Assembly: GCA_002502095.1 (NCBI GenBank)
Contig: DAPJ01000030.1
Span: 1-9,624 of the forward strand
From: Euryarchaeota archaeon UBA62
Lineage (GTDB): Archaea > Thermoplasmatota > Poseidoniia > Poseidoniales > Thalassarchaeaceae
DNA length: 9,624 nt
Reading direction: 5' to 3'
Shown here: piece after piece, positions 5,757 through 9,624 of the stretch
How the letters are laid out: the number at the start of each line of letters is the position of its first letter
Position numbering within the stretch: position 1 is the stretch's first letter
Translations under genes and position numbers: made by a program
The notes under the pieces: model-generated
The model's database searches: none
What the model was told of the DNA's origin: nothing
Seen by the model: only the letters and a program-made list of their open reading frames with translations

Positions 5757-6658
5757 AGGCCGCAATTGATGGTAAAGTCATAGCTAGCACATTCATGATT
5801 TTACTAATACTCGCCTTCCTAGTTCTGAATGGAATGGTGAGCGATTGGGGCAGACTGACAGGAGGCTTCAGCAATCTGAAAAGCTTCTTTTATCAGTCAC
5901 TATGGCCCCCTGACTGGAGTGTTCTTGAACCACAAGTGTACCCAGTATGCACTGCTAGGTATCCCTTTGAGTTCACCTGCTCTACCGCATGGATAGGGGT
6001 CATAGAGACAATCAAAATAGCGTTTGTAGCCACAGTGTTCGGGATGGCCCTGTCTTTGCCACTATCTCTGGCAGCCGCTCGAAACCTCAGTCCGAGATGG
6101 CTATCATACTCGACAAGATTTATTCTATCCGCATTTAGGAGCTTACCTAGTCTTATCTGGGCCATATTCTTCGTCATTCTAATTGGCATGGGGCCACTTT
6201 CGGGAGTACTTGCAATGACTGTGTATACTGTGGGATACTTGGGTAAACTTTGGTATGAGGCAATGGAGGGCCTCAACAAGACTCCCTTGGAAGCAGCTCA
6301 AGCAATGGGTTTGAACAAGTATGAGACAGCCCTGAATGTGGTAGTGCCCGAATCAGCAAATGACCTCATCTCCCACTCAATCTTTCTTTTCGAATACAAC
6401 TTCAGATCCGGGACAATTATTGGTATCGTAGGGGCAGGAGGAATTGGTTATTACATCGACTTGTATCTGAGGTTCCTACAGTACGACAAGGTCGTAGCGT
6501 ATCTTCTGATAATCTTCCTGGTGGTACTAATCATTGACTTCCTTTCGATATATGCAAGGTCTTTCTTCAATGAGGAAGACGACCTCAGAATCCCCTCATG
6601 GTCCGAAGTTTTCCTTGGAATATTTAACAGAGCAAGCGAGGCGGACAATCTCTCTTAA
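5753..6658 (+). CDS. ABC transporter permease, PhnE-like
   Basis: A 301-residue membrane subunit with about six hydrophobic segments. The first spans roughly 9-29, the next follows ETIKIAFVATVFG, and the last is the YLLIIFLVVLIIDFLS stretch. PhnE-like signatures are AAARNLSP (106-113), RSLPSLIWAI (128-137), GKLWYEAMEG (163-172) and GIVGAGGIGYYID. The EAA loop (EAAQAMG at 179-185, ending in Pro198) is the docking site for the ATPase. Between the first two membrane segments lies a stretch with Cys66 and Cys76 that I do not expect in phosphonate permeases; it would face outside and could be disulfide-bonded, near the binding-protein interface. Translation appears coupled to the ATPase. It ends 35 bases from the convergent small minus-strand gene, with no convincing terminator between. 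The fold is certain; the substrate is not. Confidence 0.92.
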   Translation: MKAAIDGKVIASTFMILLILAFLVLNGMVSDWGRLTGGFSNLKSFFYQSLWPPDWSVLEPQVYPVCTARYPFEFTCSTAWIGVIETIKIAFVATVFGMALSLPLSLAAARNLSPRWLSYSTRFILSAFRSLPSLIWAIFFVILIGMGPLSGVLAMTVYTVGYLGKLWYEAMEGLNKTPLEAAQAMGLNKYETALNVVVPESANDLISHSIFLFEYNFRSGTIIGIVGAGGIGYYIDLYLRFLQYDKVVAYLLIIFLVVLIIDFLSIYARSFFNEEDDLRIPSWSEVFLGIFNRASEADNLS

Positions 6659-6693
6659 AAGTGAAACTTCTTTAATCGTGGTTTGCGATAATA

Positions 6694-6945
6694 TTAGGAA
6701 TCCGCAACAATTCTGATTGCACCATCCTCATAGAAAATCTGGATATTCTCCGGTACCTTTGCAGTGAGTGACGCCAGAGCTTGGTAAACCTCCTCCTCCT
6801 CAACCTTGAACGCTTCAGCCGCCCTCCTGGTTGACCATGGGATCTCCACAAAATCAGAGGATGAAATCCACCTGATAAGGCGACTCTCAAATTCTGTCAG
6901 GTCTTCTAAGGACACCGCAATCGATACTCGTAGGTGATTTAGCAA
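6694..6945 (-). CDS. Small hypothetical protein, possible winged helix
   Basis: An 83-residue acidic protein starting 21 bases after the gpsA stop on the same strand, so probably co-transcribed with it. The longest form begins with TTG at 6945, preceded by AGGT; a GTG about 10 codons later is an alternative start. I do not recognise a family. The central part (STRRAAEAFKV, then EEEEVYQALASLTAKV) reads as two helices with a tight turn. It is followed by IQIFYEDGAIRI, which could be a beta hairpin, the layout of a small winged helix-turn-helix domain. There is no signal peptide or membrane segment, so it should be cytoplasmic. The overlapping minus-strand frame starting at 6890 is Arg-rich and looks like a shadow. 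DNA binding is only a suggestion. Confidence 0.6.
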   Translation of the reverse strand: MLNHLRVSIAVSLEDLTEFESRLIRWISSSDFVEIPWSTRRAAEAFKVEEEEVYQALASLTAKVPENIQIFYEDGAIRIVADS

Positions 6946-6966
6946 ATCAACCTATTCTGAATAAAT

Positions 6967-7968
6967 TCAGTATTCCACCATTCTTTTCACAGCCTTGTCC
7001 GCCGTGATGTCTCCGTCTAACAGCTCTCCTAGTGCCTCAATGAATGGGGTCTCAATCCCAAGCTTCGGGGCTCTGGCGAGGAACATCCTAGTGGCCCTCA
7101 CTCCTTCTGCCACCATATGCATCTCTTCCAGCGATTGATCAAGGCTCTTGCCAGATCCGAGCTTCTCTCCGAGTGTCCTATTCCTGCTCCTAGGGCTGGT
7201 AGCGGTCACATACAGGTCACCAAGTCCAGCCGGACCAAAGGCAGTGGATGAGGACGCTCCCATGGCACCAAGAAGAGAAATACCCTCACTGAATCCCCTC
7301 AATACCAAAGCCGCTTTGAGATTATCCCCTCCTATAGTTCCCTTCAATCCATCTACCAGCCCACATGCGAGAGCGACGCAGTTCTTGTATGCCCCCCAGA
7401 GCTCGGCACCATTTGGATCATCCGCGGACACCAAGAATAGAGTCTCAGTGGACAATCTCTCCGATATCCTCTCAGCTACGCTTTGATCATGACACGCAAC
7501 AAGAGCTGTAGTGATGACCCCCCTAGCTACTTCAGGGGCGATTGTGGGGCCAGTCATCACGATAACTGGGTTCGATTTACCTGCCACGTGAAGACGCTTC
7601 TCGATCGAGTCAGATATTAGTCCCGATCCACCTTCCTCCTCAGGAGCAAGTCCCTTTGCAAGGTCAAGTAGGACATGAGAAGGTCTCAGATTTGGAACGA
7701 TTCTATCAACAATATCCAGAATGACCCCACTAGGCAGGGAGAGTACCAGTATCTCACAAGACTCTACTACGTCAGAAAGCTCCATTGTGACTTGCAGGTC
7801 TGGAATTTCATATCCATCCAAGTACTTTTTATTCACCGAATCGGTCATCAGAGTCTCGTAAACCTCCTGCTCAATCGTCCACCCTAGGACGTTGTGGCCG
7901 TCTTCGCACCACACCTTAGCTAGGGCTGTGCCCCAGTTGCCCAGTCCGATTACACCTATACGTGCCAC
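6967..7968 (-). CDS. gpsA: Glycerol-3-phosphate dehydrogenase [NAD(P)+], GpsA type
   Basis: Reduces dihydroxyacetone phosphate to sn-glycerol 3-phosphate with NAD(P)H, the backbone precursor of bacterial-type phospholipids, in the cytoplasm. From the GTG at 7968 it has 333 residues, the usual GpsA length. Visible motifs are the N-terminal Rossmann GLGNWG (8-13), DLAKGLAPE, a GPTIAPEVARG segment, and the catalytic Lys (about 195) in AYKNCVALACG. GLGDLYVTATSPRSRN follows, the substrate- and cofactor-binding signature. I chose GTG because MARIGVIG is the typical family beginning; a TTG at 7983 would add five residues (MRRRH). Neither has a Shine-Dalgarno, and a weak TATA-like CTTAAC lies about 26 bases before the GTG. 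The small gene at 6694 follows. The enzyme is notable because archaea normally make sn-glycerol 1-phosphate with an unrelated enzyme. Confidence 0.93.
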   Translation of the reverse strand: MARIGVIGLGNWGTALAKVWCEDGHNVLGWTIEQEVYETLMTDSVNKKYLDGYEIPDLQVTMELSDVVESCEILVLSLPSGVILDIVDRIVPNLRPSHVLLDLAKGLAPEEEGGSGLISDSIEKRLHVAGKSNPVIVMTGPTIAPEVARGVITTALVACHDQSVAERISERLSTETLFLVSADDPNGAELWGAYKNCVALACGLVDGLKGTIGGDNLKAALVLRGFSEGISLLGAMGASSSTAFGPAGLGDLYVTATSPRSRNRTLGEKLGSGKSLDQSLEEMHMVAEGVRATRMFLARAPKLGIETPFIEALGELLDGDITADKAVKRMVEY

Positions 7969-8061
7969 ATGTCGCCGCCGCAAATGGGGGTTAAGACCCT
8001 ATTCGATGGTTGGCCCTCCATACGTTGAGTTCTTGACTGATGAATGACCCCAAGAGGTCAA

Positions 8062-8146
8062 GCAGGGGTACCCGAGTGGTCAAAGGGGCTGGGTTTAGGT
8101 CCCAGTGCGTAGTGCTTCGCAGGTTCAAATCCTGTCCCCTGCACCA
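8062..8146 (+). tRNA. tRNA-Leu (anticodon UAG)
   Basis: An 85-nt tRNA. GCAGGGG (8062-8068) pairs with CCCCTGC (8136-8142), followed by discriminator A and an encoded CCA (8144-8146). The D-arm contains the GTGG that supplies G18-G19. The anticodon stem CTGGG/CCCAG encloses loop TTTAGGT, giving anticodon TAG (8096-8098), which reads CUN leucine codons. A long variable region (starting TGCGTAG) marks a class II tRNA, as expected for Leu. The T-arm has TTCAAAT in the loop. There is no intron. A pyrimidine-rich CCTCTCTTGT follows and may end transcription. Confidence 0.95.
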
Positions 8147-8172
8147 TAATCCTCTCTTGTGTCGCCACATCG

Positions 8173-8180
8173 TTCATAAG
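8173..8180 (+). promoter_or_regulatory. Possible TATA-like box for the acidic lipoprotein gene
   Basis: TTCATAAG lies about 26-28 bases before the ATG at 8204, the spacing of a leaderless archaeal transcript. No Shine-Dalgarno is visible before the ATG, which agrees. The match to a TATA box is weak. Confidence 0.35.
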
Positions 8181-8203
8181 CACGGGTCTATCGTATTAGT
8201 AGC

Positions 8204-9624
8204 ATGACTAGAATGAATGTTATTATTGCCAGCTTGTTGCTAATTGCGACCTCTCTCTCGGGGTGTATCACCGAAGAACTGGTTGATGATATCCTAGGAT
8301 GTATGGATGAGAACGCCGCCAACTACGAAGAAAATGCCACTACTGAATTAGTAGGTGACTGTATTTACATGGCTACCGCGGAGACTTTCATGGAAGCCAT
8401 GACTGACGTGGGGAGCATCGAGGATATACTAGAAGACACTCCCAAGGCCGGATACTCTCAGTCGATTTCATCGAGCGAATGGAGCCAGGATTTGGGGATG
8501 CAGATGGACGTCGAGATAGAGGACATCGTAATGGCGGATCTTAATACCGACTCAGTCTACGTTCACAACTCAATTTCAATTGCAGGTCTATTGCAAATGG
8601 AATACACTCATGTGCAGGTCGGCGAGGTTGTCAATATCCACCTGTTGATGGGCGGTATGATGGCACAAGGAGATGCAACACAATCCGTCTCCCAAACCCG
8701 TGATGCAACCCCCAATGTTTTGGAGGTAATCGCAGAACAGGCCGGACTCTTCTCTGGCGAAGATGATGACGGCGAAGATGATGCTGGACCAGTCGTATCT
8801 GATGGTATTCCAGAAGACGCAGTAATTACAATCACTATGAGCGATAATATGGAATCCCAGACCATGACAATGGAGTATACCGAGGATGGCGCTGAGATCA
8901 CTTCGACTATTCACATAGATCAGAATCAAGACCTTGTGTCTATGAGCGTGGAAAGCGACAACGGCTCTGCGACCTCATCACTAACGTATGAGGTAATGTG
9001 GGGAGATGCAATAGTCATCGAGGTGGATGACACACTTCCAAGAACCTCGATTCCAGTTTGGTTTGACTCTGAGATATTCGACGATGTCAACGACCACGAC
9101 GACCACGGTGACGACGACCACGACGACCACGATGACCACGACGACCACAACGACCACCATGATGATGGCAATCATATCAGTTGGCGCAGTTATTATGACG
9201 GCTACTGTGAATGGGAAGGCTATCCAGATGGTGATGATACTGTTTGGTGGTGTAAGGAATCTCAGGACGATGAGGACTGGGACACATGGTGGTATTACTG
9301 TGAGCACCATGACTCAGACTGGCACTGCACCGACGACTTCGGACAGAGCGAGGAATTCGAGCACTCTGCAGATAATGAAGAGTGGTCAGGTTCGGAGGAT
9401 GGAGAAGATGGACACGACGATGATGGATCGGATTCCGATAACGAGCCACAAGAAGACATGTGGATGTGTGACAACGGCGAAGAAATACCTGAGGATTGGG
9501 TAAATGACGGCTATGAAGATTGCGAGGACGGTTCCGATGAGTACGATGATGACGGAGACGACGATGAAGATGGACCACCATCACCTGAGGATGTAATGTA
9601 TATGACTGACTCAGATGGAGATGG
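8204..9624 (+). CDS. Acidic lipoprotein with His/Asp repeat and reduced LDLa module (3' end missing)
   Basis: Open from the ATG at 8204 to the window edge (473 codons), so the C-terminus is missing. The signal peptide ends in lipobox SLSGC, Cys21, predicting a membrane-anchored surface lipoprotein. Residues 33-53 form a Cys-bounded motif (CMDENAANYEENA, then GDC), a type common in secreted proteins of marine microbes. Residues 54-280 are mostly beta-like, with an acidic break near 190-200. Residues 296-324 are a His/Asp repeat, likely to bind divalent metals. A Trp/Tyr-rich segment with four cysteines follows (YCEWEG, VWWCKE, YYCEHH, DWHCTD). Around 420-446 is an LDL-receptor-A-like module (CDNGEEIPEDW, then DCEDGSDE), leading into an acidic tail. 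I know no function for the whole protein. Metal or calcium binding at the surface is a reasonable inference. Promoter and start look leaderless. Confidence 0.85.
   Translation, partial: MTRMNVIIASLLLIATSLSGCITEELVDDILGCMDENAANYEENATTELVGDCIYMATAETFMEAMTDVGSIEDILEDTPKAGYSQSISSSEWSQDLGMQMDVEIEDIVMADLNTDSVYVHNSISIAGLLQMEYTHVQVGEVVNIHLLMGGMMAQGDATQSVSQTRDATPNVLEVIAEQAGLFSGEDDDGEDDAGPVVSDGIPEDAVITITMSDNMESQTMTMEYTEDGAEITSTIHIDQNQDLVSMSVESDNGSATSSLTYEVMWGDAIVIEVDDTLPRTSIPVWFDSEIFDDVNDHDDHGDDDHDDHDDHDDHNDHHDDGNHISWRSYYDGYCEWEGYPDGDDTVWWCKESQDDEDWDTWWYYCEHHDSDWHCTDDFGQSEEFEHSADNEEWSGSEDGEDGHDDDGSDSDNEPQEDMWMCDNGEEIPEDWVNDGYEDCEDGSDEYDDDGDDDEDGPPSPEDVMYMTDSDGD
9089..9175 (+). repeat. 9-base GACGACCAC-type tandem repeat encoding a His/Asp tract
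   Basis: The stretch encodes 29 residues with 9 His and 15 Asp, mainly as Asp-Asp-His triplets, from a degenerate 9-base unit GACGACCAC. Third-base variants (GAT, AAC, CAT) interrupt it. The repeat also produces long poly-Thr and poly-Val/Ser shadow frames that are not genes. His/Asp-rich tracts of this kind in exported proteins commonly bind zinc, nickel or related metals. Confidence 0.8.
9461..9541 (+). other. LDL-receptor class A-like module lacking four of six cysteines
   Basis: Residues 420-446 follow the LDLa pattern: an aromatic, then Cys422-Asp-Asn-Gly, Ile-Pro and Trp at their usual places, Asn-Asp-Gly, Asp-Cys, and Asp-Gly-Ser-Asp-Glu. Compared with a standard repeat, the ECIP cysteine is Glu and the WxCDG cysteine is Asn, and no first or last Cys is seen nearby. 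The two cysteines that remain occupy positions 2 and 5, which pair with each other in LDLa. The acidic calcium-binding residues are kept. Confidence 0.6.

Noticed and set aside
2841..6658. Plain phnD-phnC-phnE phosphonate transporter
   Set aside because: Not excluded, but the SCHTG and SGAKC-type blocks in both lobes, the neighbouring Fea1-like gene and the DtxR-like dyads fit iron better. PhnC/PhnE similarity alone does not define the substrate.
6657..6673. Short hairpin (AAGT/ACTT) with scattered Ts between the convergent genes
   Set aside because: Only a 4-base stem without a solid T-run; too weak to call a terminator.
8094..8100. TTTAGGT, resembling one half of the operator dyad
   Set aside because: It is the anticodon loop of tRNA-Leu; no CCTAAA half-site follows at the right spacing.
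9027..9503. Poly-Thr plus-strand frame and the overlapping Val/Ser/His-rich minus-strand frames
   Set aside because: They are frame shadows of the GACGACCAC repeat; the lipoprotein frame beginning at 8204 is open throughout and has a signal peptide and domain motifs.
1..9624. CRISPR array, insertion sequence, integrase or prophage signs
   Set aside because: No regularly spaced direct repeats, terminal inverted repeats, or transposase/integrase motifs were seen. The tRNA has no duplicated 3' end nearby that would suggest an attachment site.

Overview
The window looks like genome sequence from a marine planktonic euryarchaeon, most likely Marine Group II (Candidatus Poseidoniales) or a relative. 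The evidence is several very acidic, Asp/Glu-rich exported lipoproteins with lipoboxes, archaeal TATA-type promoters (some apparently leaderless), a bacterial-type glycerol-3-phosphate dehydrogenase (GpsA) in an otherwise archaeal-looking setting, an LDL-receptor-A-like module, and a tRNA-Leu with an encoded CCA. The taxonomic call is an inference from gene content and style; no rRNA or ribosomal marker is present.

Layout. 1-1280 (minus): 5' part of a secreted Asp/Cys-containing protein that runs off the left edge. 1281-1390: a divergent promoter region with a near-perfect dyad between two TATA-like boxes. 1391-2635 (plus): a lipoprotein of the Fea1/phytotransferrin type. 2639-2840: a terminator-like hairpin and then a leaderless-type promoter. 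2841-4979 (plus): a two-lobed lipoprotein that I read as a transferrin-like/PhnD-like substrate-binding protein. 4980-5051: a promoter with a second copy of the dyad. 5052-5756 and 5753-6658 (plus): PhnC-like ATPase and PhnE-like permease, overlapping by ATGA. 6694-6945 and 6967-7968 (minus): a small helix-turn-helix-like protein and GpsA. 8062-8146 (plus): tRNA-Leu(UAG). 8204 to the right edge (plus): an acidic lipoprotein with a His/Asp repeat and a reduced LDLa module.

How the parts fit. Automatic annotation would probably call the central genes phnD-phnC-phnE (phosphonate transport). I propose a ferric-iron (or other metal-anion) acquisition locus instead. The first gene resembles the algal Fea1/phytotransferrin family. 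The second has the transferrin hallmarks SCHTG, FFS and YYGxSGAxKC in both halves, plus a transferrin-like Asp and Tyr in the first half only. The ATPase promoter and the divergent promoter share the dyad TTTAGG-N4-CCTAAA, whose half-sites and spacing match DtxR/IdeR-type metal-dependent repressor sites. The Fea1-like protein (twice) and the transferrin-like protein (once) also share a module with Cys, His and Cys in fixed register. The divergent secreted protein on the minus strand may belong to the same regulon. The iron assignment is an inference; phosphonate or another oxyanion remains the main alternative.
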